Notes: generated by a model from the letters alone, not told the origin. 64,000 nucleotides of DNA from CAWEFA01 sp963851385 (GCA_963851385.1 CAWKPE010000021.1:62001-126000); one strand, 5' to 3'. Shown: positions 55,043 through 63,849, numbered from the stretch's first letter. Made by a program: numbers and translations.

Positions 55043-56343
55043 AATTATTTGAATTTGGTGAAGAACAGCACTTTAATGGTAATGTTATTGGTCTGAAAAA
55101 TTACCTATCCGAAGTATGGGCAAATAGAAATCGTTTTTATTCATATAACGACGAACCCGAAGATGAAAACTTAACACAAAACCGAAAACAAGGTTTCTTA
55201 CATTTTGATGGATTTGAAATTTCTGCTAAAAATTATGTTGGCTTTATTTTCTATGAAGGGCAACGTATAACAATTCTGCCAAAAATATTTAAAGACATTC
55301 CTTATACAAATCGAAATTCTTTTCATTACCATCTTCTTTATTGGCTTTCATATTGTTCAAGAGTTCGTTTTCCTTTTGCCGAAGTAAAGCTCGACAATAT
55401 TGATTTTGACGATTTACTCGAAGTTTTTGTATTCATTTTTGCTGGCTATACCAATGAGTTACTTTTACGTCAAATATATTATTGTTATGAAGAAGTAACC
55501 GAAAACGTAAGTGCTTTTAGAGGTCGTTTGTCAATAAACAATCATATTAATACCAATGTAATAACAGGTAATTGGCAGAACTTCTATTGCACCTACGAAC
55601 CTTTCGAGTTAAACAATACTTTCAATCAGATTATTAAATACACATGTAGAAAGTTACTATCTATCACAAGTAACAATATCAATATTGAGAAATTAGAACA
55701 ATCGCTATTTATTTTAAATGATGTTGACGACAAGTATTGTCTTTATTCCGACTGCGATAAAGTTAAGCTCAACTATTTACAATCCGATTGGAAATATGTA
55801 CTTGATATGTGCAAAATGTTTCTATCAGGTCAGTCCATAGGAAATAATTCCCAGGATAATAATAACTTTTGTTTTCTCGTCCCAATGGAATATGTGTTTG
55901 AAGACTTCATTTTTGGTTTTATCAATAGTCATTTACCAAAAGCCGAAGCAAAATATCATTCACATGGCACATACTTAACTGACCAACGTATATTTCAGAT
56001 TGAACCTGATATACTTTGTAAATGCCCTGAACTAATAATAGATACAAAATATAAAATCCGACAAGACTCTGGCGATGGCAAGCAAGGCGTTTCTCAAAAC
56101 GATTTGTATCAAATGCTAGCCTATGCCATAAGAAAAAATATAAATGATGTATATCTGTTTTATCCATCAAATAAACCTATACCAAGAAAGCGAACAAAAC
56201 CAGATTATTCAATTAGTAGTCCGCTTTTTATAAATAACGATAAGGTAAATATATCATTATTTGATATTTGTATTTATTCCCAAAAACCCAGAGAGCTTGA
56301 AGAAAATCTTAAATCCGAATTAACTTCAATTTTAACCTTATGA
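55021..56343 (+). CDS. mcrC: McrC nuclease subunit
   Basis: A 440-residue McrC-family protein. The DUF2357/McrC-like middle includes NVSAFRGRLSINNHIN and YEPFELNNTFNQIIKY. The nuclease core is visible as IEPDILCKC (Asp330) followed by IIDTKYK (Asp341-x-Lys343). With McrB it should cleave DNA carrying modified cytosine. The start overlaps mcrB and the stop overlaps the RhuM start as ATGA, so all three are co-translated. Confidence 0.9.
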   Translation: MPGDSKIELFEFGEEQHFNGNVIGLKNYLSEVWANRNRFYSYNDEPEDENLTQNRKQGFLHFDGFEISAKNYVGFIFYEGQRITILPKIFKDIPYTNRNSFHYHLLYWLSYCSRVRFPFAEVKLDNIDFDDLLEVFVFIFAGYTNELLLRQIYYCYEEVTENVSAFRGRLSINNHINTNVITGNWQNFYCTYEPFELNNTFNQIIKYTCRKLLSITSNNINIEKLEQSLFILNDVDDKYCLYSDCDKVKLNYLQSDWKYVLDMCKMFLSGQSIGNNSQDNNNFCFLVPMEYVFEDFIFGFINSHLPKAEAKYHSHGTYLTDQRIFQIEPDILCKCPELIIDTKYKIRQDSGDGKQGVSQNDLYQMLAYAIRKNINDVYLFYPSNKPIPRKRTKPDYSISSPLFINNDKVNISLFDICIYSQKPRELEENLKSELTSILTL

Positions 56344-57353
56344 ACGATTCAATAAATACACAATCTGATATGGGTAAAGGCGAAATACTCATTTATCAGA
56401 ATAACGAAGGCGATATAAAACTCGATGTTCGCCTCGAAGAAGAAACCGTTTGGCTTACACAAGACCAAATGGCTGTACTTTTTGGAAAATCAAAGTCAAC
56501 AATAAATGAACATATTAAAAATATCTTTAGTGAGGGAGAGCTTGAAGAATCACTGTCTCTAAAGAAATTCGGAATTTCCGAATTTCAGCAGAAGTCCCCT
56601 AATTACTACAATCTCGATGTTATTATTTCAGTAGGCTATCGTGTAAAATCGCAGCAGGGTACACAATTCCGTATTTGGGCAACCCAAAGGCTTAAAGAAT
56701 ATATTGTAAAGGGCTTTGCGTTGAATGACGAGCGTTTCAAGTCAGGTAATTCAATGAACTATTTTTCTGAACTGCAAGAACGCATCAGGGAGATACGAAT
56801 TTCCGAACGTTTCTTTTACCAAAAAATCAAAGACATATACAAAACAAGCATTGATTACGATGCAAACGACGAAAAGACCATCTTGTTCTTTAAAGTGGTA
56901 CAAAACAAATTACTTTGGGCAATTAGCCAGCAAACAGCAGCCGAATTGATATACCGCCGGGTAGATGCAACATTACCTTTGCTTGGAATGCAATCTTACG
57001 ACAAAAAGAATGCTATAAGCATTAAAAAAACTGATGTAAGTATTGCCAAAAACTATCTGAACGAAGACGAAATAAAACTCTTAGGTCTATTGGTAGAACA
57101 ATATCTTGCTTTTGCCGAAACAATGGCACAACAGCAAACTCCAATGTATATGAAAAATTGGATTGAACAACTCGATTCCATTCTCCAATTAAACGGCAGG
57201 GAATTACTTGCACATGCTGGCAAAATAAGCCACCAAATGGCTTTAGATAAATCCGGAACAGAATACGAAAAATTTAAGGAAGAACAAAAGAAACTCTCAA
57301 AAGAAGCCAGTTTAAAGGAGATTGAAGAGGATATAAAAAAAATCAAAAAGTAA
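56340..57353 (+). CDS. rhuM: RhuM-family protein
   Basis: A 337-residue protein of the virulence RhuM family. The family opening is clear: EILIYQNNEGDIKLDVRLEE, TVWLTQDQMAVLFGKSKSTI (an HTH), EGELEESLSLKKF, LDVIISVGYRVKSQQGTQFR and WATQRLKEYIVKGFALND. RhuM was named from a Salmonella island; its role is unknown, and it often lies beside restriction genes. Here it is coupled to mcrC through ATGA, so a link to McrBC defence is a fair inference. It meets the next HTH gene head-on with no spacer. Confidence 0.9.
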   Translation: MNDSINTQSDMGKGEILIYQNNEGDIKLDVRLEEETVWLTQDQMAVLFGKSKSTINEHIKNIFSEGELEESLSLKKFGISEFQQKSPNYYNLDVIISVGYRVKSQQGTQFRIWATQRLKEYIVKGFALNDERFKSGNSMNYFSELQERIREIRISERFFYQKIKDIYKTSIDYDANDEKTILFFKVVQNKLLWAISQQTAAELIYRRVDATLPLLGMQSYDKKNAISIKKTDVSIAKNYLNEDEIKLLGLLVEQYLAFAETMAQQQTPMYMKNWIEQLDSILQLNGRELLAHAGKISHQMALDKSGTEYEKFKEEQKKLSKEASLKEIEEDIKKIKK

Positions 57354-57692
57354 TTACTTTCTTCTTTTTTTCTCCAAAAAGGCAAGGTGTTCCATTACCT
57401 GTTCATCCATTGCTTTAAAATGTTTCCCGGTTCGGGTAATCCAGTCGTCAAGTTCCTTTCTCGAAAAAAAGAGCCTTTTACCGAATTTGTGATAAGGAAC
57501 ATCACTATGAGAGGTGTATTTATACATCTGACTTTTGCTCACCCCAAGATATTCGGCAGCTTCAATTAAGTTACAGCGGTCACGCTGCATAAGTGGAGCT
57601 TTCTGTTTCTGAAAAGCTTCAAGAGCTTCATAAACACTTTCCTTGATAATAGTTTTGAACTCATCTTGTTCAACAATATAGACCATTTTCAT
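57354..57692 (-). CDS. Helix-turn-helix excisionase-like protein
   Basis: A 112-residue HTH_17 protein. CNLIEAAEYLGVSKSQMYKYTS is the HTH and KFGKRLFFSRKELDDWI the end, closely like the pair at 44010-44620. An N-terminal helix (FKTIIKESVYEALEAFQKQ) may dimerise. A TAAATTTG element (minus strand, 57739-57732) lies 40 bases upstream. Its stop abuts the RhuM stop. Standing on the boundary between the restriction and arsenic blocks, it may mark the end of a module acquired separately. Confidence 0.8.
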   Translation of the reverse strand: MKMVYIVEQDEFKTIIKESVYEALEAFQKQKAPLMQRDRCNLIEAAEYLGVSKSQMYKYTSHSDVPYHKFGKRLFFSRKELDDWITRTGKHFKAMDEQVMEHLAFLEKKRRK

Positions 57693-57893
57693 AAGCTTTT
57701 GATTTTAAGTTGATTATTGTATTTTGAAACTCAAATTTAAGTCACAAATAAAATATTTTTCGCTTACAAATTCCCCAAATATTAATTCCTCCAATTAAAG
57801 AAAAAAAGTTAAAGACACTATTCATTCAAGATATTCATAAAATATTGTTTAATAATTGAATACTGCCATAAAGAAAACTTTTCTCATTCCTTT

Positions 57894-57925
57894 CGTAAAA
57901 TTACGATGAACGTTTCGTATATTTG
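57894..57925 (+). promoter_or_regulatory. Putative ArsR operator and promoter of the first arsenic operon
   Basis: The 14-bp palindrome TCGTAAAATTACGA (core CGTAAAATTACG at 57894-57905) lies 12 bases upstream of a TATATTTG -7 element at 57918-57925. The core returns as its reverse complement upstream of the second arsenic operon. No TTG -33 match was seen. An ArsR dimer binding here would block RNA polymerase. Confidence 0.62.
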
Positions 57926-57955
57926 CGAACAACAATAAAGTTTTATCCTGTAATA

Positions 57956-58993
57956 ATGGAAAACATTTTTACAAATAAAGAAAACCGCAAAATCCTTATA
58001 CCTCTGCTATTATTGCCTGTATGGTATCTCATTTACCATTTCCTGCAACCAATAACCGATTGGCTTATTTACGATGTATCGGGCATGGCTAAAGGCGCAC
58101 GATTAACCGAAGCTATTCGCTTCTTCGTGTTTGAGTTTCCGAAAGTCCTAATGTTATTAGCTTTAATCATTTTCTTTGTAGGTATTGTACGTTCCTACTT
58201 TTCACCTGAACGCACCCGCAAAATTCTTGAAGGTAAATCACAATTCACAGGCAATATATTGGCAAGCTTTTTAGGTATTGTTACCCCATTTTGCTCATGT
58301 TCAGCTATTCCTTTATTCTTAGGCTTTGTCGAATCAGGCGTTCCGTTGGGCGTTACTTTCTCATTCCTTATTGCAGCACCTATGATTAATGAGGTTGCTG
58401 TAATCCTTTTATTTGGTATGTTTGGATGGAAAACGGCTTTAATATATGTTGTTACAGGTTTAATAATTGCAATTACAGCCGGATGGGTAATAGGTCGCTT
58501 AAAACTTGAAAAATGGGTTGAAGATTGGGTTTATAAAACACAGCTTGGAGCAAACACACTTCAGGAAGAAAAGTTAACTTTTGCCGACCGCATAAAGTTT
58601 GGATACATCGCAGTAAAGGATATTGTCAGCAAAGTATGGATCTACGTTGCAATAGGCATATTGGTTGGCGCTGGCGCTCATGGTTATGTGCCCGAAACCT
58701 TTATGGCTTCGCTCATGGGTAAATCCGCTTGGTATTCCGTGCCTTTATCGGTATTAATCGGTGTACCCCTGTATTCCAATGCTGCCGGGATTATTCCCAT
58801 CGTTTCTGTTTTAATTGAAAAAGGTGCATCGCTTGGAACAGCGTTAGCCTTTATGATGTCAGTCATTGGCCTGTCATTGCCCGAAATGATTATCCTGCGT
58901 AAAGTTCTTAAACTGCCTCTTATTTTTACCTTCATTGGCATTGTTGCCACAGGTATAATGATAGTAGGCTTTCTATTCAATATAATTTTCTAA
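57956..58993 (+). CDS. arsP: ArsP-type permease (DUF318/YraQ family)
   Basis: A 345-residue inner-membrane permease with eight or so hydrophobic segments. TPFCSCSAIPLFLGFV, FSFLIAAPMINEVAV and GVPLYSNAAGIIPIV are the family blocks. ArsP exports trivalent organoarsenicals such as methylarsenite; the CSCS-type cysteines probably bind the ligand. The ATG at 57956 was chosen because MENIFTNKENRK follows the promoter at a normal distance. It is the first gene of an operon with arsR. Confidence 0.85.
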   Translation: MENIFTNKENRKILIPLLLLPVWYLIYHFLQPITDWLIYDVSGMAKGARLTEAIRFFVFEFPKVLMLLALIIFFVGIVRSYFSPERTRKILEGKSQFTGNILASFLGIVTPFCSCSAIPLFLGFVESGVPLGVTFSFLIAAPMINEVAVILLFGMFGWKTALIYVVTGLIIAITAGWVIGRLKLEKWVEDWVYKTQLGANTLQEEKLTFADRIKFGYIAVKDIVSKVWIYVAIGILVGAGAHGYVPETFMASLMGKSAWYSVPLSVLIGVPLYSNAAGIIPIVSVLIEKGASLGTALAFMMSVIGLSLPEMIILRKVLKLPLIFTFIGIVATGIMIVGFLFNIIF

Positions 58994-59023
58994 TAGTCAA
59001 TAACAATAATAAATTAAATAGCT

Positions 59024-59362
59024 ATGTCACATCCAGTAAGTACTGATTACAAAGACGATGAAATTGCACTTGCCCGTTTTGCTAAAGCATTGGGGCATCC
59101 TGCACGTATCGCCATCATGAAACACCTTGCTTCGATGACTGATTGTTGCTTTACAGATATTCTTAATGAATTACCTATTGCACAGGCAACAGTTTCTCAG
59201 CATTTAAAAGAACTCAAAGATTCTGGCCTCATTCAGGGCAACGTCGAACCGCCTAAGGTAAAATACTGTGTAAACAAAGAAAATTGGAAAAAAGCGAAGG
59301 AATTATTTTATGCATTCCTGGGCAATCCAAAAACCGAAGCTAAAAAGGCAGAATGTTGTTAA
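59024..59362 (+). CDS. arsR: ArsR-family metalloregulator
   Basis: A 112-residue winged-helix repressor. LARFAKALGHPARIAIMKHLASM starts the domain, IAQATVSQHLKELKDSGLIQG is the recognition part. A Cys pair (DCCFTDI) replaces the ELCVCDL site of E. coli ArsR. A second Cys pair ends the protein (KKAECC). Arsenite binding would release DNA. The operator palindromes at 57894 and 61289 are candidate targets. Confidence 0.92.
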   Translation: MSHPVSTDYKDDEIALARFAKALGHPARIAIMKHLASMTDCCFTDILNELPIAQATVSQHLKELKDSGLIQGNVEPPKVKYCVNKENWKKAKELFYAFLGNPKTEAKKAECC

Positions 59363-59383
59363 ACCAATAAATACAAAATAATC

Positions 59384-59629
59384 ATGATAATAAAAGTATT
59401 AGGTACAGGTTGTTCTAATTGTAAAAACCTTGAAAAAGCCACACAAATAGCCGTTTCTGAAATGGGTATTGATGCCCAGATAATAAAAGAGGAAGATATT
59501 CAAAAAGTTATGGCTTATGGAATCATGCGTACACCTGCATTGGTTATTGATGAAAAAGTGGCTATATATGGCCGTGTCCCTTCAATAAAGGAACTGAAAG
59601 AAATTATTAACAAAAACGTTTCCAAATAA
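59384..59629 (+). CDS. Thioredoxin-fold small redox protein (CxxC)
   Basis: An 81-residue protein with GTGCSNCKNLEKAT carrying the CxxC active site and MRTPALVIDEKV as the cis-Pro region. This is the small redox-active disulfide family often found with arsP. It may reduce an arsenic-bound thiol or keep the permease cysteines reduced. It lies between arsR and the arsF-like gene with short gaps. Confidence 0.9.
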   Translation: MIIKVLGTGCSNCKNLEKATQIAVSEMGIDAQIIKEEDIQKVMAYGIMRTPALVIDEKVAIYGRVPSIKELKEIINKNVSK

Positions 59630-59670
59630 ATCAGTATTCAATAATTATTAACTTTTAAACTAATATAAGT

Positions 59671-60093
59671 ATGAAAAACCTATTAATAGCAATTGCTTTC
59701 CTTTTCGCAGGCTGCAATAGTTTTAGCCAGCAAAATAATACCAATGCATCAGTATCGAAAAACGCTAAAATTCTTGTGTATTTCTTTCATGGCACACATC
59801 GTTGCACAGGTTGTATCAATGCCGAAAAAGGCACAGTAAATGCGCTAAATGCTTTATATAAGGCACAGCTCGACAATGGTACAATTAAGTTTGAATCGCT
59901 TAATGTTGAAGAATCCAAAAACAAAGCATTGGCTGAAAAGTACGAAGCTGCATGGAACAAACTGATATTTGTTAAAAACGACAAATCTGCTCAATTAGTT
60001 GATTTGACAGAAAAAGCATTTGCCTACGGTATAGACAATCCGGAGGAAATGAATAAACTAGTTAAGTCCACGGTTGATAATATGCTGAAATAG
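59671..60093 (+). CDS. ArsF-like thioredoxin-fold exported protein
   Basis: A 140-residue protein. An N-terminal lipobox-like signal (LIAIAFLFAGCNSFSQ) places it outside the cytoplasm. FFHGTHRCTGCINAEKGT carries a CxxC in a family I associate with ArsF, named in organoarsenical or nitroaromatic resistance loci; the exact function is unproved. It is followed five bases later by an ArsG-like permease, the usual pairing. Confidence 0.75.
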   Translation: MKNLLIAIAFLFAGCNSFSQQNNTNASVSKNAKILVYFFHGTHRCTGCINAEKGTVNALNALYKAQLDNGTIKFESLNVEESKNKALAEKYEAAWNKLIFVKNDKSAQLVDLTEKAFAYGIDNPEEMNKLVKSTVDNMLK

Positions 60094-60098
60094 ACATT

Positions 60099-60802
60099 AT
60101 GGAATATTTGCAGCACTTACTCGAAAGCAGCACCGCTCCATTTTGGACAGCTATAATTCTTGGACTTATGACTGCCATTAGCCCATGTCCATTAGCTACC
60201 AACATTACAGCAATTGGTTTCATTAGTAAGGATATTGAAAACAAACGGAAGATTTTTATAAATGGCCTGTTGTACACATTGGGCAGGGCTGTAAGTTATA
60301 CATCGCTTGGTATTGCTTTATATTTCGGCGCAAGTAAATTTCATGTTGCAAGATTCTTTCAAATCTATGGTGAAAGAATTTTAGGACCACTTTTAATAAT
60401 CATTGGTATTTTAATGCTCGATATTATTAAAATCAAATTTCCTGCATTTAGTAAGTTGTCCGATAAATTTTCCAGCAATGCTAAGAAAGGTAGTGGTTGG
60501 GGTGTTCTTATGTTGGGTATCATTTTTGCCCTTGCATTTTGTCCGTATAGCGGTGTATTGTATTTCGGAATGTTAATACCCATGTCAATTACCAGCCCAT
60601 CGGGTTTATACCTGCTATTTATATTTGCCATTGCAACCGGCTTACCTGTTATCATTATATCATGGTTATTGGCTTACAGCGTATCGAGTATTGGAGGCTT
60701 TTATAATAAATTAAAAATATTCGAAAAGTGGTTCAGGATTATTATTGCAGTGCTGTTTATATTGTAGGTCTGTATTATTGCTATATTATTTATATCAAAT
60801 AA
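60099..60802 (+). CDS. ArsG-like CcdA-type permease, one frame break near the end
   Basis: A CcdA/DsbD-like membrane protein with six predicted helices. MTAISPCPLATNITAIGF and FALAFCPYSGVLYFGML hold the two conserved Cys-Pro sites. I associate this form with ArsG, paired with ArsF and proposed to export or reduce arsenicals. The given frame stops after IIIAVLFIL, but one base shifted near 60758 it continues as VGLYYCYIIYIK to 60802, the normal family end. About 234 residues. Confidence 0.78.
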
Positions 60803-60851
60803 TATAACATTTTCAAATTTTCAAATTATCTCATTTTCAAAATTTAATATT

Positions 60852-61226
60852 ATGGAAACTAAAAAATCATCTTGTAATTGTTCCTCAGGTGGCGAAATGT
60901 TGGTAATGGCTTGTTCCGGTGCATCCGATATTGGTTGCTTATCCGATAAGGTGGCTCGTAAATTACGTGACAATGGTGTTCGCTCCATGAAATGCCTTGC
61001 TATGGTGGCAGCCGATAACCAGCCGCTTATCGAATCGCTTAAAACTGCCAATGTTCTAATCATTGATGGTTGCTCAGTCGATTGTGGTAAAAAAATTATG
61101 GATAAAGCAGGTTTAACCAACTATGCTTATCTAAGGCTTACTGACCACGGTTTTCAAAAAGGGCAATCCCCTGTGAATGATGAAAACATCAATGCTGTAT
61201 ACGAAATTGCAGGGACTTATTGTTAG
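60852..61226 (+). CDS. DGC-domain putative zinc-binding protein
   Basis: A 124-residue small protein. Conserved cysteines sit in SSCNCSSGGEMLVMACSGASDIG, in SMKCLAMV, and in the family motif IIDGCSVDCGKKI. DGC proteins are common in arsenic and mercury gene sets in Bacteroidota; they probably bind metal through these Cys but have no proven role. It closes the first arsenic operon; a hairpin overlaps its stop codon. Confidence 0.83.
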   Translation: METKKSSCNCSSGGEMLVMACSGASDIGCLSDKVARKLRDNGVRSMKCLAMVAADNQPLIESLKTANVLIIDGCSVDCGKKIMDKAGLTNYAYLRLTDHGFQKGQSPVNDENINAVYEIAGTYC

Positions 61227-61236
61227 TCCCTGTTTT
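61210..61236 (+). terminator. Hairpin at the end of the first arsenic operon
   Basis: CAGGGACT (61210-61217) pairs with AGTCCCTG (61225-61232), loop TATTGTT, then TTTTG. The TAG stop lies in the hairpin. The T-run is short, so termination may be only partial and allow read-through. Confidence 0.62.
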
Positions 61237-61288
61237 GAAAATTTAACATTAATTTAATACCAATAAGTCTTTTTTTATCAAACTATGT

Positions 61289-61300
61289 CGTAATTTTACG
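61289..61300 (+). promoter_or_regulatory. Putative ArsR operator of the second arsenic operon
   Basis: CGTAATTTTACG is the exact reverse complement of the core at 57894-57905. It extends with one mismatch to about 18-20 bases (ATG..CAT ends). A further CGTAA half-site lies at 61316-61320. It is 25 bases before the small membrane peptide gene. Confidence 0.62.
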
Positions 61301-61324
61301 TCATACAACATAATACGTAAGAAT

Positions 61325-61465
61325 ATGAAAACAAGAGTTGTGCATCTCAAAGAAATCCTGCAAGAAAACAAGGACGATTTATTTTACTTATTAATTGTAG
61401 GTGTACCTTCCGGTATCTTATCAATATGGCTTAGCCAGTTTATGGATTATTCGCACTTGTACTAA
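61325..61465 (+). CDS. 46-residue single-pass membrane peptide
   Basis: An unlisted short gene starting MKTRVVHLKEILQENKDD. A single hydrophobic helix follows (LFYLLIVGVPSGILSIWL) and the end is DYSHLY. It lies directly downstream of the putative operator and 19 bases before the second arsR, on the same strand. It could be a transport accessory subunit for acr3 or ArsG, or a leader peptide. I know no family for it. Confidence 0.6.
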   Translation: MKTRVVHLKEILQENKDDLFYLLIVGVPSGILSIWLSQFMDYSHLY

Positions 61466-61484
61466 AACGCTAAAAATATAGAGT

Positions 61485-61822
61485 ATGATTAAAACAGAAG
61501 CATTTAGCATCGAACTTCAGGAACTGGCAAAGTTTGCCAAAGCCATTTCGCACCCTGCACGCTTGCAATACTTAAATATTTGGCTGAAACGAAAACTTGT
61601 ATATCTGGTGATATATCGGACTATTTACCATTAAGCCGCAGTACTGTATCCCAACACCTGAACGATTTAAAGGAATTGGGCTTGATTCATGGCGAAATTG
61701 ACGGGTTAAAGGTCAATTATTGCCTTTGCAATTCAAATATTTTGAAATACAAAGCAATGTTTGACGAGTTTTTTAAGGATATGAGCTCTATTGACCATAA
61801 TTGTGAAACCGATTGTAAATAA
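61485..61822 (+). CDS. arsR: ArsR-family metalloregulator, one frame break
   Basis: A second ArsR of about 112 residues. The start MIKTEAFSIELQELAKFAKAI was recovered by reading the other frame. A break near 61567 (a missing G after HPARL) switches to AILKYLAETKTCISGDISDY. The helix LSRSTVSQHLNDLKELGLIHG and the end HNCETDCK with Cys are typical. It heads the arsC-acr3 operon. Confidence 0.86.
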
Positions 61823-61831
61823 TAGTTTGCT

Positions 61832-62268
61832 ATGGAAAAGATAAAGGTATTGTTCGTTTGTGTGCATAATTCAGCACGTAGCCAAATGGCAGAAGCTTTT
61901 TTAAACCAATTGGCAGGTGATAAATTTTTTGCTGAAAGTGCTGGATTTGAGCCTGGAAAACTTAATCCAATCGTTGTTGAAGCAATGAAAGAAGTAAATA
62001 TTGATATTTCAAAGAATGAGCACAAAAAGCGTATTTGATTTCTTTAAAGAAGGCCGTCTTATACCATTTTGTAATTGCTGTTTGCGATGGTGCCAGTGCA
62101 GAGCGTTGTCCAATATTTCCCGGATTAACAAAAAGGTTGGGCTGGTCATTTGAAGACCCGTCTTCATTTACCGGAACACATGATGAGAAACTCGCCAAAA
62201 CAAGATTGGTTAGGGATAAAATAAAAGCAGAAGTAGAAGAATTTATTAAAAGCACACAACCAGTATAA
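61832..62268 (+). CDS. arsC: Arsenate reductase, low-Mr phosphatase type, two frame breaks
   Basis: It reduces arsenate to arsenite. The P-loop CVHNSARSQMAEAF (CX5R) is at the N-terminus. Breaks near 62022 (before TKSVFDFFKEGR) and near 62062 (before YHFVIAVCDGASAE) must be bridged to reach the family end. CDGASAERCPIFPG is the conserved late Cys region used in the disulfide cascade, and GWSFEDPSSF is also typical. Intact length would be about 145 residues. It is followed by a second, divergent arsC. Confidence 0.88.
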
Positions 62269-62296
62269 TTTTTAAAAACAATTTATTCAAAAGACA

Positions 62297-62720
62297 ATGA
62301 AAGTATTGATTTTATGTACAGGCAATAGTTGCCGCAGTCAAATGGCCCACGGCTTTTTACAATCATTCGACAAGAACATTGAAGTTCATTCGGCAGGCAC
62401 AGTACCAGCAAAGCAGATAAATCAAAAAGCAGTTAAAGTAATGGCCGAGATCAGGTATTGACATTAGTTCACACTACCCAAAAATGGTTGATAAGTATAT
62501 TAATGACGAATGGGATTATGTAATAACAGTTTGTGACGATGCCAACGAAACTTGCCCTGTCTTTATTGGTAAAGTAAAACATCGCTTGCATATTGGTTTT
62601 GAAGACCCATCCCATGCTAAAGGAACAGATGAATTTATCTGGAGTGAGTTTCACAGGGTCAGGGACGAAATTAAAGAAGGATTTTACAAATTCTATATCG
62701 AAAACATTAAAAACAAGTAA
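62297..62720 (+). CDS. arsC: Second arsenate-reductase-like protein, one frame break
   Basis: A low-Mr phosphatase-type protein with P-loop CTGNSCRSQMAHGFL, where a second Cys lies inside the loop. A break near 62452 (extra base) separates VMAEI from GIDISSHYPKMVDKYI. CDDANETCPVF and GFEDPSHAKGTDEF are the late conserved blocks. This is the commoner Bacteroidota ArsC type. Two tandem paralogues suggest different partners or affinities. Confidence 0.87.
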
Positions 62721-62721
62721 T

Positions 62722-63774
62722 ATGCCATCTAAAAAACATTTAAAATTTCTCGACCGCTACCTGACAGTATGGATATTCCTTGCAATGTTTATAGGAGTCT
62801 TTGCAGGTTGGTTAAATCCTAATGTAGCTAAATTCTGGAATAGTTTTTCTTCAGGCACAACCAATATACCCATTGCCATAGGTTTAATAGTAATGATGTT
62901 CCCGCCATTGGCTAAAGTAAAATATGAAGAATTGGGCGATGTCTTTAAAAACACAAAAATACTTGGTCTTTCATTAGTTCAAAATTGGATTATAGGCCCT
63001 GTATTGATGTTCTTACTGGCAATTGTATTCCTTCAATTCAATATCGACTATATGTACGGGGTAATCCTTATTGGCCTTGCCCGATGTATAGCAATGGTAA
63101 TTGTTTGGAACGACCTTGCTAAAGGCGACACAGAATATGCAGCCGGATTGGTAGCCTTTAACTCTATATTCCAGGTATTGCTTTTCTCAGTATATGCTTA
63201 TGTTTTTATAGCTATTTTACCAGGTTGGTTCGGATTACCTGTAAACGATAGTGTAGCACAAATAACCATCGGACAAATTGCTAAAAGTGTATTTATTTAT
63301 CTTGGTATTCCTTTTATTTCAGGTTTTCTAACACGTTTTTTATTTATCAGGATTAAAAGTAAACAATGGTACGAAACTAAATTTGTACCTAAAATAAGCC
63401 CTTTAACTTTAATTGCTTTATTATTTACCATTGTGGTAATGTTTTCCCTCAAAGGAGAATATATAGTAAAAATCCCGATGGATGTTGTCAGAATAGCCAT
63501 TCCCTTAACTATCTACTTTGCAGTGATGTTTGTACTATCATTTTTCATAAGTAAAAAAGTTGGGGCAACATATGAACAAGCAACCACCTTATCATTTACA
63601 GCAGCCAGTAACAACTTTGAATTAGCTATTGCCGTAGCAATAGCAATATTCGGAATAAATTCAGGAGAAGCATTTGCCGCAGTAATTGGGCCATTAGTAG
63701 AAGTTCCCTTAATGATAGCTTTAGTAAACGTGGCTTTCTTCTTTAAAAAGAAATATTTCATCACCCAGACTTAA
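62722..63774 (+). CDS. acr3: ACR3-family arsenite efflux transporter
   Basis: A 350-residue, ten-helix arsenite exporter driven by proton motive force. Blocks typical of ACR3: MMFPPLAKVKYEEL, GLARCIAMVIVWNDLAKG (with the essential Cys) and SFTAASNNFELAIAVAIA. The ATG one base after the arsC stop was chosen. It ends the second arsenic operon; the next gene has its own promoter-like region. Confidence 0.95.
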   Translation: MPSKKHLKFLDRYLTVWIFLAMFIGVFAGWLNPNVAKFWNSFSSGTTNIPIAIGLIVMMFPPLAKVKYEELGDVFKNTKILGLSLVQNWIIGPVLMFLLAIVFLQFNIDYMYGVILIGLARCIAMVIVWNDLAKGDTEYAAGLVAFNSIFQVLLFSVYAYVFIAILPGWFGLPVNDSVAQITIGQIAKSVFIYLGIPFISGFLTRFLFIRIKSKQWYETKFVPKISPLTLIALLFTIVVMFSLKGEYIVKIPMDVVRIAIPLTIYFAVMFVLSFFISKKVGATYEQATTLSFTAASNNFELAIAVAIAIFGINSGEAFAAVIGPLVEVPLMIALVNVAFFFKKKYFITQT

Positions 63775-63849
63775 AGAATCAAAAAATACCCAATTAGATA
63801 TTTAAGCGATTTTCTGTAATTAAGTATTATGGAGAATCGCAGTTGTTTA

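Noticed and set aside
57354..57692. Antitoxin of a toxin-antitoxin pair with RhuM
   Set aside because: It is convergent and of excisionase type; RhuM has no toxin motif, and the usual shared promoter is absent.
61832..62720. Four separate small proteins in the arsC region
   Set aside because: They are parts of two arsenate reductases joined by single-base frame breaks.
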